A stretch of DNA of 64,000 nt from Gammaproteobacteria bacterium (GTDB lineage Bacteria; Pseudomonadota; Gammaproteobacteria; HK1). The position numbers were made by a program, and so were the translations under genes. A model generated the notes under the pieces. The model had not been told where the DNA came from. It saw only the letters and a list, made by a program, of their open reading frames with translations, and made no database searches. Numbering within the stretch: the first letter of the stretch is position 1; every line of letters begins with the position of its first letter. Below are positions 23,981 through 33,438 of the stretch, piece after piece. The stretch lies in contig WLWT01000001.1 of NCBI GenBank assembly GCA_012103455.1, positions 1,722,001-1,786,000 of the forward strand. Reading direction: 5' to 3'.

Positions 23981-24514
23981 ATGTCTAGAATCGCAAAAGC
24001 ACCGGTCAATGTACCGTCGGGAGTAGACGTCGCTCAGGCCGGGCAGGACGTCACCGTCAAGGGTCCTAAGGGCACGTTGACCCATACGCTGCATCGGGAG
24101 GTGGAGATGACCCGGGAGGACGGCATGTTGAAGTTTGCGCCCCGCTCGGGCTCTAAGCCAGCCATGGCGCAGGCAGGAACGGCACGGGCTCTCATCAACA
24201 ATTTGGTGCAAGGGGTGAGTTCCGGCTTTGAGCGGCGCCTACAACTTATAGGGGTCGGCTATAGGGCGCAGATGCAGGGCAAGGCGCTCAACTTATCTCT
24301 GGGATTTTCCCATCCTGTGGAATATCCGGTGCCCGAGGGGATCGAGATAGAGACGCCCAGTCAAACCGAGATCATCGTACGTGGAGTCGATAAACAACGC
24401 GTTGGGCAGGTGAGTGCAGAGATTCGCGCTTACCGTCCGCCGGAACCTTATAAAGGTAAAGGTGTGCGTTATGCCGATGAGCATGTAGTGCGTAAAGAAG
24501 CGAAGAAGAAATAA
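23981..24514 (+). CDS. rplF: 50S ribosomal protein L6
   Basis: 177 aa. L6 lies near the sarcin-ricin loop and factor-binding site. [25 protein letters not shown] and the C-terminal [20 protein letters not shown] are diagnostic. The stop TAA shares its last A with the rplR start. Confidence 0.97.
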   Translation: MSRIAKAPVNVPSGVDVAQAGQDVTVKGPKGTLTHTLHREVEMTREDGMLKFAPRSGSKPAMAQAGTARALINNLVQGVSSGFERRLQLIGVGYRAQMQGKALNLSLGFSHPVEYPVPEGIEIETPSQTEIIVRGVDKQRVGQVSAEIRAYRPPEPYKGKGVRYADEHVVRKEAKKK

Positions 24515-24873
24515 TGGCTATAGACAAAAAGCAAGCGCGTGCAAGGCGCGCGCGCCGGACACGGGCCAAAATACGCGAACTCGGTGTGCACAGACTGACG
24601 GTGATCCGCACGCCCCGGCATGTGTACGCTCAAGTCATGGCAGCCGATGGCTCCGCAGTTCTGGCTAGTGCGTCATCGATTGACAAGAGCGTCAAAGCGC
24701 AAGTCGCCAACGGCGGCAATATAGCCGCGGCGAAAACGGTTGGCCGCTTGGTTGCCAAGCGGGCTAAGGAAGCCGGCGTTACCCGGGTTGCCTTCGATAG
24801 GTCCGGTTATAAATATCATGGCCGTGTGAAAGCATTGGCCGATGCTGCCCGGGAAGCCGGGCTAGAGTTCTAA
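24514..24873 (+). CDS. rplR: 50S ribosomal protein L18
   Basis: 119 aa. L18 mediates 5S rRNA attachment. [20 protein letters not shown] is the basic N-terminus, and [20 protein letters not shown] the conserved C-terminus. The ATG at 24514 overlaps the rplF TAA by 1 nt. Its last codons and stop are duplicated immediately downstream (24861-24886). Confidence 0.96.
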   Translation: MAIDKKQARARRARRTRAKIRELGVHRLTVIRTPRHVYAQVMAADGSAVLASASSIDKSVKAQVANGGNIAAAKTVGRLVAKRAKEAGVTRVAFDRSGYKYHGRVKALADAAREAGLEF

Positions 24874-24886
24874 GCTAGAGTTCCGA
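24861..24886 (+). repeat. 13-bp tandem duplication spanning the rplR stop
   Basis: gctagagttctaa, the last codons plus the TAA stop, is followed directly by gctagagttccga. The first ten bases are identical. It is a clear duplication of a gene end. Confidence 0.85.
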
Positions 24887-24899
24887 GGGGTTTTTCTCG

Positions 24900-25406
24900 A
24901 TGGCCAATTTTCAAGCGCCTAAGAAAGACGATGACTTGGTGGAAAAACTCGTTGGAGTGAACCGAGTCGCGAAAGTAGTCAAAGGTGGCCGGCAATTCGG
25001 TTTTTCCGCATTGACTGTAGTCGGTGATGGTAAAGGCCGCGTGGGCTTTGGTCGTGGTAAGGCGCGTGAGGTGCCGCAAGCTATTCAAAAAGCGATGGAA
25101 GACGCACGTAAGAGCATGGTCAAGGTGTCGCTGAATGGTGGCACTTTGCACTATCCGATCACAGCGCGCCACGGTGCTGCGAAGGTATACATGCAGCCGG
25201 CATCCGAAGGTACCGGGATCATCGCCGGTGGCGCCATGCGGGCGGTGTTCGAGTGTCTAGGGGTGCGTGATGTGCTAGCGAAATGCATTGGTACCAACAA
25301 CCCGGTTAATGTCGTGCGCGCAACGGTTAGTGGGCTCACCACGGTGCAGTCGCCGGAGAGTGTGGCGGCCAAGCGTGGTCTCAGCCTGGAAGAGATCATG
25401 ACCTAA
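24900..25406 (+). CDS. rpsE: 30S ribosomal protein S5
   Basis: 168 aa. S5 contributes to mRNA entry and decoding fidelity. [20 protein letters not shown] followed by [20 protein letters not shown] is the S5 signature and includes the loop altered in spectinomycin-resistant mutants, here wild type. The C-terminus ends SLEEIMT. Three tandem 16-bp repeats follow before rpmD. Confidence 0.97.
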   Translation: MANFQAPKKDDDLVEKLVGVNRVAKVVKGGRQFGFSALTVVGDGKGRVGFGRGKAREVPQAIQKAMEDARKSMVKVSLNGGTLHYPITARHGAAKVYMQPASEGTGIIAGGAMRAVFECLGVRDVLAKCIGTNNPVNVVRATVSGLTTVQSPESVAAKRGLSLEEIMT

Positions 25407-25408
25407 AG

Positions 25409-25456
25409 AATTTGAGCCCAAAACAGTTTGAGCCCAAAACAATTTGAGCTTAAAGG
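25409..25456 (+). repeat. Three 16-bp tandem units after rpsE
   Basis: aatttgagcccaaaac, agtttgagcccaaaac and aatttgagcttaaagg start 3 nt after the rpsE stop and push rpmD 67 nt away. The first two differ at one base. The third runs into the rpmD leader. Confidence 0.9.
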
Positions 25457-25473
25457 TAATTCGAGGATAAACC

Positions 25474-25683
25474 ATGTCCGAGCAGGCAAAGGGCCGGTTG
25501 AAAGTGACCCTGGTGCGCAGCGCGAATGGGCGGCTCAAGCGCCACAAAGCGTGTGCGCGTGGACTTGGTTTACGGCGCCTGCATCACACCGTAGAAGTCG
25601 AGGATACGCCGTGCACACGCGGTATGATTAAAAAGATCTCGTATATGGTGCGAGTCGAGGAGGTTAGTGGTGCAGCTAAATGA
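25474..25683 (+). CDS. rpmD: 50S ribosomal protein L30
   Basis: 69 aa. L30 is a small large-subunit protein. [37 protein letters not shown] and [14 protein letters not shown] match the family; the C-terminus is a few residues longer than usual. The gene overlaps rplO by 14 nt, so the rplO ribosome binding site (GAGGAGG) lies within its last codons. Confidence 0.95.
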   Translation: MSEQAKGRLKVTLVRSANGRLKRHKACARGLGLRRLHHTVEVEDTPCTRGMIKKISYMVRVEEVSGAAK

Positions 25684-26113
25684 TCTGCGCTCGGCGCCGG
25701 GTGCGCGGCGTAGCCGCAAGCGGGTGGGCCGCGGTGAAGGTTCTGGTATTGGCAAAACCGCTGGCCGCGGGCAGAAGGGGCAGTCGTCCCGTACCGGCGC
25801 ACATTCCACCGTCGGTTTCGAAGGTGGTCAGATGCCATTGCAGCGGCGCTTGCCAAAGTTCGGTTTCAAATCGCGCAGGTCACGGTATGCCGATGAGGTT
25901 CGGCTCGGTGACTTAACCCGGGTTGCGGGCGACGTTATCAACATCGAAACGTTGCAGGCAGCCAAGCTGGTGCATGCGCAGGCACGGCGGGTAAAGATCA
26001 TCTTGTGCGGCGGTATAGAGCGCGCTGTTACCGTGCAAATAGTGCAAGGTGTGATTCCCACCAAAGGGGCACGGACGGCTATAGAAGCGGCCGGCGGTAC
26101 CGTTGAAGATTAA
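25670..26113 (+). CDS. rplO: 50S ribosomal protein L15
   Basis: 147 aa. L15 is a late assembly protein. [20 protein letters not shown], then [20 protein letters not shown] and [18 protein letters not shown], are diagnostic. Two adjacent GTG codons at 25667 and 25670 are possible starts; 25670 gives the family N-terminus and better spacing from GAGGAGG at 25657-25663. Confidence 0.95.
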   Translation: MQLNDLRSAPGARRSRKRVGRGEGSGIGKTAGRGQKGQSSRTGAHSTVGFEGGQMPLQRRLPKFGFKSRRSRYADEVRLGDLTRVAGDVINIETLQAAKLVHAQARRVKIILCGGIERAVTVQIVQGVIPTKGARTAIEAAGGTVED

Positions 26114-26156
26114 CAGCTTTATTCAATTCGGCTGTGGTTCATAGAGAGAAATAAAT

Positions 26157-27500
26157 ATGGCAAGAGCGCCTCAAAGCGCGGCTCCGGCGGGTATGTCACC
26201 CGAGTTACGCAAGCGCTTGCTCTTTGTGCTGATGGCGATAGTGGTGTACCGCATCGGCTCGTTCATTCCGGTGCCCGGTGTCGATCCGGTGGCGCTGCAG
26301 CAACTGTTCGAGCAACAGCAGGGCACCATTATCGATATGTTCAACATGTTTTCCGGTGGTGCGTTGAGCCGGTTCTCGCTCTTCGCCATCGGCATCATGC
26401 CGTACATTTCCGCCTCCATCATCATGCAACTTCTGACGGTGGTTCACCCCAAGCTGGAGCAGTTGAAGAAAGAGGGGGCGGCAGGCCAGCGTAAGATTAC
26501 GCAGTACACCCGTTATGGCACGGTGGTATTGGCAACATTCCAGGCCTTGGGTGTCGCCATCGCGCTCGAGAGTCAGACCGTAGATGGCGCCTCAGTGGTA
26601 TTGGACCCGGGGTTCGGTTTCCGCATTACTGCCGTGGTGACTTTGGTGACCGGCACTATTTTCCTGATGTGGTTGGGCGAACAGGTCAGCGAGCGTGGTA
26701 TTGGCAACGGTATCTCTATCATCATTTTTGCCGGGATTGTCGCCGGCCTACCGTCCGCCATAGGTGGTACTTTACAGTTGGCCCGGGATGGACAACTACA
26801 CGTTTTGCTGGTTTTGCTGATTGCGGTTCTAGCGCTTGCCGTCACCGCTTTCGTTATTTTCGTGGAACGTGGTCAAAGGCGTATTACGGTTAACTATGCC
26901 AAGCGGCAGGTGGGGCGGCGAATGGTGCCAGGGCAAAGCAGCCATCTGCCTCTGAAGCTCAATATGGCCGGCGTTATACCGCCCATTTTTGCCTCAAGTA
27001 TCATTCTGTTTCCATCGACCATCCTCGGATGGTTCGGCTCAACCGAAGGAATGGAATGGTTGAGCGACATCGCTAATACTCTTTCGCCAGGACAGCCTCT
27101 CTACGTGCTGTCGTATGCCGCCGCCATCATCTTCTTCTGCTTTTTCTATACCGCATTGGTCTACAATCCCAAAGATACCGCGGACAATTTGAAGAAATCC
27201 GGCGCGTTCATCCCAGGGGTGCGCCCTGGTGATCAGACCGCCAAATATATCGATACGGTGATGACCCGCCTCACGGCAGCGGGTGCCGCTTACATCACGG
27301 CGGTTTGTCTGTTACCGGAGTTTTTGATCTTGTATTGGCGGGTGCCGTTCTATTTCGGTGGCACTTCGTTGCTGATAATCGTGGTCGTGGTCATGGATTT
27401 CATGTCGCAACTGCAAGCGCATATGTTCTCTCATCAGTACGAAGGTGTGCTGAAGAAAGCGAATCTCAAAGGTTATAGCCGCTCGGGTTTACAACGCTGA
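26157..27500 (+). CDS. secY: Preprotein translocase subunit SecY
   Basis: 447 aa. SecY is the protein-conducting channel. About ten hydrophobic segments are visible. Hallmarks are [11 protein letters not shown] after the first segment, [40 protein letters not shown] and the cytoplasmic loop [20 protein letters not shown]. It ends YSRSGLQR. The position between rplO and rpmJ in the spc operon is standard. Confidence 0.98.
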   Translation: MARAPQSAAPAGMSPELRKRLLFVLMAIVVYRIGSFIPVPGVDPVALQQLFEQQQGTIIDMFNMFSGGALSRFSLFAIGIMPYISASIIMQLLTVVHPKLEQLKKEGAAGQRKITQYTRYGTVVLATFQALGVAIALESQTVDGASVVLDPGFGFRITAVVTLVTGTIFLMWLGEQVSERGIGNGISIIIFAGIVAGLPSAIGGTLQLARDGQLHVLLVLLIAVLALAVTAFVIFVERGQRRITVNYAKRQVGRRMVPGQSSHLPLKLNMAGVIPPIFASSIILFPSTILGWFGSTEGMEWLSDIANTLSPGQPLYVLSYAAAIIFFCFFYTALVYNPKDTADNLKKSGAFIPGVRPGDQTAKYIDTVMTRLTAAGAAYITAVCLLPEFLILYWRVPFYFGGTSLLIIVVVVMDFMSQLQAHMFSHQYEGVLKKANLKGYSRSGLQR

Positions 27501-27523
27501 AATTTGAGCGAGGAGTACCGCTA

Positions 27524-27637
27524 ATGAAAGTCAAAGCATCGGTTAAGCGCATGTGTCGCCACTGTAAGATTATTCGCCGTAAAGGTACGGTGCGGGTGAT
27601 CTGCAAGGATGCGAAACATAAACAGCGCCAGGGCTGA
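27524..27637 (+). CDS. rpmJ: 50S ribosomal protein L36, zinc-binding form
   Basis: 37 aa. [20 protein letters not shown] followed by [17 protein letters not shown]. Cys11, Cys14, Cys27 and His32 form the zinc ribbon of the C-plus type. AGGAG lies 8 nt before the ATG. It is separated from secY by 23 nt and from rpsM by 58 nt. Confidence 0.95.
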   Translation: MKVKASVKRMCRHCKIIRRKGTVRVICKDAKHKQRQG

Positions 27638-27695
27638 TAATAGCCAGCAGGCGTCGAAAGCTAACAAGCAAAGCGAATAACGCAGAGGCAACCAT

Positions 27696-28052
27696 ATGGC
27701 ACGTATTGCCGGCATCAACGTCCCAGACAAAAAACACTGCTGGGTCGCGCTTACTTCAATCTATGGCATAGGCCGCACGCGGGCGTATGCGATTTGCCGG
27801 GACACCGGCATCAGCCCTGAGACCAAGGTGCGTGATCTGTCCGAGTCCGAGCTGGAAGCGGTGCGGGCGGAAGTCGGCAAATACACTATAGAAGGCGATT
27901 TGCGCCGGGAAATTTCCATGAACATTAAGCGGTTGATGGACCTCGGTTGTTACCGCGGTATACGGCATCGCCGCGGCTTGCCGGTGCGGGGACAGCGCAC
28001 CAGCACGAACGCGCGTACCCGCAAGGGTCCGCGGCGCCCCATTAAACGGTAA
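27696..28052 (+). CDS. rpsM: 30S ribosomal protein S13
   Basis: 118 aa. S13 contacts the large subunit and P-site t[23 protein letters not shown], then [14 protein letters not shown] and the C-terminal [19 protein letters not shown], are diagnostic. It is the first gene of the alpha operon. In relatives S4 represses translation from a pseudoknot just upstream; I could not confirm such a fold here. Confidence 0.97.
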   Translation: MARIAGINVPDKKHCWVALTSIYGIGRTRAYAICRDTGISPETKVRDLSESELEAVRAEVGKYTIEGDLRREISMNIKRLMDLGCYRGIRHRRGLPVRGQRTSTNARTRKGPRRPIKR

Positions 28053-28069
28053 CGGGGACGGCACCGACG

Positions 28070-28459
28070 ATGGCTAAACCGAAGACGAAGGTAAAGAAGA
28101 AGATTCGCCGCGATGTGCCCGATGGCATCGCTCACGTTCACGCATCTTTCAACAACACGATCATCACTATCACCGATCGTCAAGGTAATGCGCTGGCGTG
28201 GGCCACATCGGGTGGCTCCGGGTTCAGGGGGTCTCGTAAGAGCACGCCGTTCGCCGCCCAGGTGGCGGCCACCCGTGTCGGTGAGACGGTGAAAGAGTAC
28301 GGCATGAAGAATCTGGAAGTGCGCGTGAAAGGTCCAGGACCTGGCCGCGAGTCGGCGGTGCGGGCACTCAATAACTGCGGTTTCCGCGTGACTACCATCA
28401 CCGACGTGACGCCTATTCCCCATAACGGTTGCCGGTCGCCGAAGAAGCGCCGGGTCTGA
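28070..28459 (+). CDS. rpsK: 30S ribosomal protein S11
   Basis: 129 aa. S11 is part of the platform near the E site. [39 protein letters not shown] and [18 protein letters not shown] are family signatures. It is 17 nt after rpsM and 12 nt before rpsD. Confidence 0.97.
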   Translation: MAKPKTKVKKKIRRDVPDGIAHVHASFNNTIITITDRQGNALAWATSGGSGFRGSRKSTPFAAQVAATRVGETVKEYGMKNLEVRVKGPGPGRESAVRALNNCGFRVTTITDVTPIPHNGCRSPKKRRV

Positions 28460-28471
28460 GGATCGATTGAA

Positions 28472-29098
28472 ATGGCAAGGTATTTGGGTCCCAAGTGCAA
28501 ATTAAGCCGTCGCGAAGGCACGGATCTCATGCTGAAGAGCCGCGCGCGTTCGCTGGACTCTAAGTGCAAAGCGGAAACACCACCCGGACAACACGGTTCC
28601 AACCGCCGCCGTCCACGGGCATCCGACTATGCGTTACAGTTGCGTGAGAAACAAAAATTACGCCGTCTGTATGGCGTGTTGGAAAAGCAATTTCGCAACT
28701 ACTACGCCAGAGCAGCACAATCGCGGGGCGCCACGGGTGAAAACCTTTTGAAATTGTTGGAGCGCCGTTTGGACAACGTCGTATACCGCATGGGTTTTGG
28801 CTCCACGCGGGCGGAAGCGCGGCAGCTCGTGAGTCACAAGGCTATCGCTGTGAACGGCAAGGTCGTTAATATTCCATCTTTCCAAGTAACGCTAGATGAT
28901 GTGGTGTCCATTCGCCATCGGGCTAGGAATCAGGTTCGTATTCAGTATTCGCTCGAGTTGGCGGAGCAGTATGGCTTCCCTTCATGGGTTGATGTGGATT
29001 CCAAGAAAATGGAAGGGGTGTTCAAGTCAACTCCCGAACGCGCGGATTTACCACCCGATATCGCTGAGCAACTGGTCGTCGAGTTGTACTCGAAGTAA
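28472..29098 (+). CDS. rpsD: 30S ribosomal protein S4
   Basis: 208 aa. S4 is a primary assembly protein and the usual alpha-operon repressor. [19 protein letters not shown] opens it. The S4 domain is visible as [20 protein letters not shown] and [20 protein letters not shown]. Length matches gammaproteobacterial S4 (206-208). A MITE-like element is inserted 15 nt after its stop. Confidence 0.97.
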   Translation: MARYLGPKCKLSRREGTDLMLKSRARSLDSKCKAETPPGQHGSNRRRPRASDYALQLREKQKLRRLYGVLEKQFRNYYARAAQSRGATGENLLKLLERRLDNVVYRMGFGSTRAEARQLVSHKAIAVNGKVVNIPSFQVTLDDVVSIRHRARNQVRIQYSLELAEQYGFPSWVDVDSKKMEGVFKSTPERADLPPDIAEQLVVELYSK

Positions 29099-29113
29099 TT
29101 GCTTCGGACTGTT

Positions 29114-29253
29114 GGGCGCCTCTAAAAATAGTCATTTTTTCGTGAGTGCAAGGAAGCACCGCGCGCAGAACCGCAGTGTATAGGTGATACATGAGGATTC
29201 GAGCACGGCGCTGACGCCGCAATCGCGGAAAAAGTGCATTTTTAGAGGTGCCC
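29114..29253 (+). mobile_element. MITE-like element, copy 1 (between rpsD and rpoA)
   Basis: 140 bp with terminal inverted repeats of about 15 bp: GGGCGCCTCTAAAAA on the left, and on the right the reverse complement of GGGCACCTCTAAAAA. It is flanked by a 4-bp target duplication TGTT (29110-29113 and 29254-29257). It has no coding capacity. A copy about 96% identical lies at 30414-30552. The size, inverted repeats and duplication define a non-autonomous DNA transposon; the ends resemble IS5-group elements from memory, unverified. It has no relation to the IS at 48414-49300, whose ends differ. Confidence 0.92.
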
Positions 29254-29310
29254 TGTTGTTGTTACAGCCCGTTCGGCTGCAATAGTCAGCCCTATCTTCA
29301 ATAATGTCTT

Positions 29311-29332
29311 GGCTAAGAAATCGCTCTTAGCT
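29311..29332 (+). promoter_or_regulatory. Hairpin in the rpoA leader
   Basis: GGCTAAGA pairs with TCTTAGCT across a 6-nt loop, ending 18 nt before the AGGAG of rpoA. It lies between the MITE copy and rpoA and could affect rpoA translation or RNA processing. The function is not known. Confidence 0.35.
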
Positions 29333-29360
29333 AATGAACCGTCTAGTGCAGGAGTCGTCA

Positions 29361-30362
29361 ATGCAGGAGACTGCCCTCAAACTACTGACGCCAAATAGTG
29401 TCGATGTAAAAGAGGTCGCCCCGAATTCCGTGAAGATCGCCATCGAGCCATTGGAGCGTGGATTTGGACACACGTTGGGTAATGCGCTGCGTCGTGTACT
29501 GTTATCGTCTATGACCGGAAGTGCGGTGGTTGAAATGGAGATCGATACAGTACTTCACGAGTACACCACAATCGAGGGTGTGCAAGAGGACGTCACTGAA
29601 ATCTTGCTGAATATCAAGCAACTCGCCATTCGTAACGAAAGCGTGCAAGACTCGACTTTGACACTGAGCGCGAAAGGGCCTGGTCCGGTGAGGGCTAGCG
29701 ATATCAAATGCGACCACAACGTCGAGATCATCAACAAAGATCAAGTTATCGCGCATCTCACCAAGGAAGGCGAGTTGAATCTTACGATGCGCGTCGCCGT
29801 GGGCCGCGGCTATCAGCCAGCGGCGGCACGTCTGGATGCTGAAGACAGCGACAGGCCCATTGGCAAATTGATGTTAGATGCCTCCTTTTCGCCTATCAAC
29901 CGGGTTACTTACGTGGTTGAGAATGCGCGTGTGGAGCAGCGTACCGACCTTGATAAGTTGGTGCTGGAGATCGAGACCAACGGTACTGTAGATGCGCAAG
30001 AGGCGGTGAGCGAAGCGGCGCGCTTGTTACACGAACAACTGTCCGTCTTCACGAATTTCACACCCGAAGCGGGTACGGGTTTCGCGGCGACTGGTAGTGA
30101 GCCGCCCATCGATCCGATATTGTTACGCCCGGTGGACGATCTGGAACTGACGGTGCGGTCGGCCAATTGTTTGAAGGCAGAGAGCATCTATTACGTTGGT
30201 GATCTTATTCAACGCACCGAAGTGGAATTGCTCAAGACACCGAACCTCGGTAAAAAATCTCTAACCGAGATCAAGGAAGTTCTAGCTTCGCGGAGTTTGT
30301 CCTTGGGCATGCGTTTGGAAAATTGGCCACCCGCTGGCCTCTACGATCGGGACAAAACCTGA
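29361..30362 (+). CDS. rpoA: DNA-directed RNA polymerase subunit alpha
   Basis: 333 aa. Alpha dimerises to nucleate polymerase assembly, and its C-terminal domain contacts UP elements and activators. The N-terminal domain has [20 protein letters not shown]. The C-terminal domain (from about residue 245) has [20 protein letters not shown]. The ATG at 29361 with AGGAG 6 nt upstream is preferred over the in-frame ATG at 29334, which has no ribosome binding site. The gene is isolated by MITE copies on both sides within an operon that is normally compact. Confidence 0.97.
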   Translation: MQETALKLLTPNSVDVKEVAPNSVKIAIEPLERGFGHTLGNALRRVLLSSMTGSAVVEMEIDTVLHEYTTIEGVQEDVTEILLNIKQLAIRNESVQDSTLTLSAKGPGPVRASDIKCDHNVEIINKDQVIAHLTKEGELNLTMRVAVGRGYQPAAARLDAEDSDRPIGKLMLDASFSPINRVTYVVENARVEQRTDLDKLVLEIETNGTVDAQEAVSEAARLLHEQLSVFTNFTPEAGTGFAATGSEPPIDPILLRPVDDLELTVRSANCLKAESIYYVGDLIQRTEVELLKTPNLGKKSLTEIKEVLASRSLSLGMRLENWPPAGLYDRDKT

Positions 30363-30413
30363 CACTGCTCCAGATCCACTGGCAATGGGGGGACTACTGG
30401 CGGCAGGAGTATT

Positions 30414-30552
30414 GGGCACCTCTAAAAACAGTAATTTTTTCGTGAGTGCAAGGAAGCACCGCGCGCAGAACCGCAGTGTATAGGTGATACCTGAGGATTC
30501 GAGCACGGGGCTGACGCCGCAATCGCGGAAAAGTGCATTTTTAGAGGTGCCC
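30414..30552 (+). mobile_element. MITE-like element, copy 2 (between rpoA and rplQ)
   Basis: 139 bp, same orientation as copy 1, with perfect 15-bp inverted repeats GGGCACCTCTAAAAA and a 4-bp target duplication TATT (30410-30413 and 30553-30556). By hand alignment it differs from copy 1 at five bases plus one single-base gap. The different target duplications show two independent insertions rather than one segmental duplication. Confidence 0.92.
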
Positions 30553-30613
30553 TATTGTTAGCGGACTACAAGATACGTGCTGGATAGCGGCACGTGTGTT
30601 GAGAGAAAGACCA

Positions 30614-31003
30614 ATGCGACATAGAAAAAGTGGCCGGCGGTTAAACCGTACCAGTGCGCATCGAAGAGCGATGTTCAGGAACATGGCGAATTCGTTATTA
30701 GCTGAAGAGATGATCCGTACCACGTTGCCACGGGCTAAAGAACTACGGCGCGTGGTGGAGCCGCTGATAACGGCTGCCAAAACAGATTCTCTAGCCGGTA
30801 GGCGCAATGCTTTTGACAGGTTGCGCGACCGCACGGTTGTCACCAAGTTGTTCAATGAGTTGGGGCCTCGATACGTATCCAGGCCAGGTGGATATCTGCG
30901 TATTTTGAAGTGCGGATTCCGGGCCGGTGATGCTGCACCGATGGCCATCGTAGAGTTAGTGGATAGGCCAACCGGTGCGGATGGTGACGAGGCGCAGGCC
31001 TAA
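30614..31003 (+). CDS. rplQ: 50S ribosomal protein L17
   Basis: 129 aa. L17 lies near the tunnel exit. [20 protein letters not shown], then [20 protein letters not shown] and the C-terminal [20 protein letters not shown], are diagnostic. The ATG at 30614 is chosen by family alignment; the frame continues six codons upstream. It ends the ribosomal block. Confidence 0.96.
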   Translation: MRHRKSGRRLNRTSAHRRAMFRNMANSLLAEEMIRTTLPRAKELRRVVEPLITAAKTDSLAGRRNAFDRLRDRTVVTKLFNELGPRYVSRPGGYLRILKCGFRAGDAAPMAIVELVDRPTGADGDEAQA

Positions 31004-31044
31004 ATCAAAGCTAGTGGTACACACCCGCTTTTGTTAGTGGGTCG

Positions 31045-31833
31045 TTGACATCCATCCAGTCGCCCGCTCATTTTGCATCGGACTCATCTGCCGTGGCCGC
31101 CGGGAGCAACGTTCTCGCACTGTTCACCGACTTCGGGACGGCTGGGCCATATGTAGGGCAAATGTGCATGGCGGTTGCCCGGATTGCGCCACGGATACCG
31201 TTAATCGATCTATTACACGACGCACCGCCGTTTGACTTGCACGCATCCGCGCACCTGTTGGCAGCACTGGCCGGTGATCTTAGAGGTGGCGATGTGGTAG
31301 TCGCTGTCGTCGATCCCGGGGTTGGTTCCGAGGCAAGACTTCCTGTTGCCGTGCATGCCGATAATGTCTGGTTCGTGGGGCCTGGCAATGGCTTGTTCGA
31401 TGTAGTGGCGAGCCGGGCACATCACGCCGACTGTTTCCAAATCGTTTGGCGCCCAGAGCGCTTATCCGCCAGTTTTCACGGCCGTGATCTGTTCGCGCCG
31501 GTAGGCGCGTGTTTAGCCGTTGGTGAGCCAGTTGCCATGATTAACCAACCAGTACCGGCTAACACAGTCGATGTACGTGGGCGTGGCAAGGTCATTTACA
31601 TCGACAGATATGGCAATGTCATGACCGATCTGCGCGCATCCGAGCTATCCGTCGATGCGAGGTTGAAGATCGAGCATCGCCTGCTGCCTCGCGCCGTCAC
31701 ATTCGCTAACGTTTCGGTGGGCGCTCCTTTTTGGTATGAGAACTCCTCCGGCCTCGTCGAAGTGGCGGTCAATCAGGGTAGCGCGGCGCAAATGTTCGCC
31801 CTTGAAGTCGGCGATCACGTCAGTGTTCACTAG
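31045..31833 (+). CDS. DUF62-family SAM hydrolase (SAM hydroxide adenosyltransferase)
   Basis: 262 aa from a TTG start at 31045 (no better ATG; start uncertain). The family cleaves S-adenosylmethionine to adenosine and methionine using activated water; its physiological role is unclear. Visible motifs are ALFTDFGTAGPYVGQM, PLIDLLHDAPPFDLHASAHL, VVVAVVDPGVGS, FVGPGNGLFDVV, SFHGRDLFAPVGACLA and VIYIDRYGNVMTDL, which cover the N-terminal catalytic domain and the C-terminal beta domain. It lies 41 nt after rplQ and before apt, so a link to adenine salvage is plausible: adenosine release upstream, adenine recycling downstream. That link is inference. Confidence 0.88.
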   Translation: MTSIQSPAHFASDSSAVAAGSNVLALFTDFGTAGPYVGQMCMAVARIAPRIPLIDLLHDAPPFDLHASAHLLAALAGDLRGGDVVVAVVDPGVGSEARLPVAVHADNVWFVGPGNGLFDVVASRAHHADCFQIVWRPERLSASFHGRDLFAPVGACLAVGEPVAMINQPVPANTVDVRGRGKVIYIDRYGNVMTDLRASELSVDARLKIEHRLLPRAVTFANVSVGAPFWYENSSGLVEVAVNQGSAAQMFALEVGDHVSVH

Positions 31834-31967
31834 CGAAGGCGCGGTTTGATGGCCGTTCGGATGGGGTGGGCCGTAGATGGGGTTAAACCATAAGGGTAAT
31901 AATAGGCTGGCGCCGGAGACTATATAGTGCGGTCTAAATCGTGTAGCACCTGATCCGTGTGGACTGA

Positions 31968-32519
31968 ATGGCGCCAGCAACTGAATCGGATCGGGAACAG
32001 GTCATGCAACGCATAGTTGAAAAGATTCGTACCGTTTACGACTTCCCGAAACCGGGCATCGTGTTCCGCGATATCACGCCGTTGTTAATGGACACGAGGG
32101 CGCTGCGCTTGGCGGTTCACCATTTAATTCATCCATTCGCTGATGAGCATCTGACTGCGGTTGCCGCAATGGAGGCCCGCGGTTTTGTGTTCGGGGCCTT
32201 GGCCGCGGCCCAGTTAGGAGTGGGCTTCGTGCCACTAAGAAAGCCGGGCAAGTTGCCGCATGAGACGGAACGGGCGGCTTATGATCTGGAGTACGGCTCA
32301 GCGGCACTAGAGATTCACGCTGACGCTTTGTCCGAAGGTGATCGGGTACTCATCGTTGATGATCTGATCGCTACCGGTGGTACGGCGGCTGCTAGCTGTC
32401 AGCTCGTCGAGCGCTTGGGCGCCACTGTAATCGGTCTTGCTTTCGTGATCGAACTGGAGGCTTTTGAGGGGCGGCAACGCCTCGCCGGGCACGCCGTCCA
32501 TACTGTTATTACCTATTAG
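31968..32519 (+). CDS. apt: Adenine phosphoribosyltransferase
   Basis: 183 aa. Apt converts adenine and PRPP to AMP. The PRPP-binding loop is VLIVDDLIATGGTAAASC. DFPKPGIVFRDITPLL and MEARGFVFGALAAAQLGVGF are typical of Apt, and VPLRKPGKLPHET is the flexible loop. Start at ATG 31968, or at 32004 (MQRIVEKIRTVYDFPKPG), which is nearer to the usual N-terminus. A 16-bp tandem duplication begins at its TAG stop. Confidence 0.94.
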   Translation: MAPATESDREQVMQRIVEKIRTVYDFPKPGIVFRDITPLLMDTRALRLAVHHLIHPFADEHLTAVAAMEARGFVFGALAAAQLGVGFVPLRKPGKLPHETERAAYDLEYGSAALEIHADALSEGDRVLIVDDLIATGGTAAASCQLVERLGATVIGLAFVIELEAFEGRQRLAGHAVHTVITY

Positions 32520-32548
32520 CCATGGGCATCTTTAGCCATGGGCACATA
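32517..32548 (+). repeat. 16-bp tandem duplication beginning at the apt stop
   Basis: tagccatgggcatctt is followed directly by tagccatgggcacata (13 of 16 identical). The first unit contains the apt stop and the start ATG of the next gene. The ATG in the second unit is in another frame and stops after three codons. Confidence 0.88.
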
Positions 32549-33283
32549 AGAACTTGCTGTTGGCTTGCCTTAGCCGCGGCAGTGTTTCTCACGTCCATTG
32601 CTGTGGCTGCTGTGGAACCGCGGGCCGCGCGTAATGTTCTTGCCATTTTAGATAGCCAGCTACGTGAGGAGACCCGGTTGGCCGGGTATCGTTTCCGGCT
32701 CGAGGTGGCCACGGCCATGACCAAGCCGGATCCAGCGCTGATGTCGCCGCTAGCAGCCGCCCGGAGGGCTTATGAAGCTGCTTGGGACATCCGTAACAAC
32801 GCGCAAGAGCGGTTGCAAAAAATGGCGTCAAACATACGCCGAGCGGAGCGAGCAGGGGAGACAAGCCTTGTCCGTACTACAAGCCTGGACCGGGCGATCG
32901 CATCGATTAGAGCGCGCTTGGTCGCTCAGTTCAGTAGCGATTCCTTGGCTCGATTGCAGGATCAATTAGAGGCATTGCGAAGCGCTGCCGTCACTATTTT
33001 GGACGAGCTGGAGCGGGCGCATACGCAAGCGAGACAAGCTAACCAACAATTGATCACGCTGGCGGAGTTGTTGGAAGTCAACGGGCTACCGGAGCAGTTG
33101 CGGATAGCAGCGCTCAGAGCCCAATTCAACGCCCGTCTTGTGGCGCTTGAAGCACAATTGGCCGAACAACAAAACACGTCACGCCGCGAGCTGGCGTCCC
33201 GCAAGCAGGAGGTGGAGCAACGGATCAAGGCGCTTAGGATCCGCCTGTCGGAGCGGTTCGATGTAGAGCAAAACCGTGTGTAG
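32522..33283 (+). CDS. Exported or membrane-anchored coiled-coil protein, unknown function
   Basis: 253 aa. Not recognised. The N-terminus has a hydrophobic segment (CCWLALAAAVFLTSIAVAAV, residues 12-31) that could be a signal peptide or anchor. The rest is strongly helical and charged with coiled-coil-like stretches, for example QLEALRSAAVTILDELERAH and the C-terminal SRKQEVEQRIKALRIRLSER. The ATG is 2 nt after the apt stop with no visible ribosome binding site, so translation probably depends on coupling. It lies upstream of the kinase region and might belong to that envelope system, but nothing in its sequence proves it. Confidence 0.7.
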   Translation: MGIFSHGHIRTCCWLALAAAVFLTSIAVAAVEPRAARNVLAILDSQLREETRLAGYRFRLEVATAMTKPDPALMSPLAAARRAYEAAWDIRNNAQERLQKMASNIRRAERAGETSLVRTTSLDRAIASIRARLVAQFSSDSLARLQDQLEALRSAAVTILDELERAHTQARQANQQLITLAELLEVNGLPEQLRIAALRAQFNARLVALEAQLAEQQNTSRRELASRKQEVEQRIKALRIRLSERFDVEQNRV

Positions 33284-33438
33284 GCCCTGGTAATGGGTTT
33301 GACTGCGCAATTCGGTGACAACTATAAGGGGCTCCAGCTGGCCGGAAATGGATCGCGAGCCAATCACGGGGAGGCCAGTCAAGTGAGAGCCAACTAAGGG
33401 GGGTACAAGGGAATGAGGGGGCTCAACTTAAGGCACTG

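Noticed and set aside
29114..29253. Intrinsic terminator formed by the inverted ends of the MITE copy
   Set aside because: The arms are about 110 nt apart and the 3' end lacks a T tract; transposon ends with target duplication explain the symmetry better.
33284..33438. One broken gene spanning 32522-34257 (frameshift between the two unknown genes)
   Set aside because: The two frames are separated by several stops and about 150 bp, and the products differ in character (exported coiled coil versus cytoplasmic helical protein).
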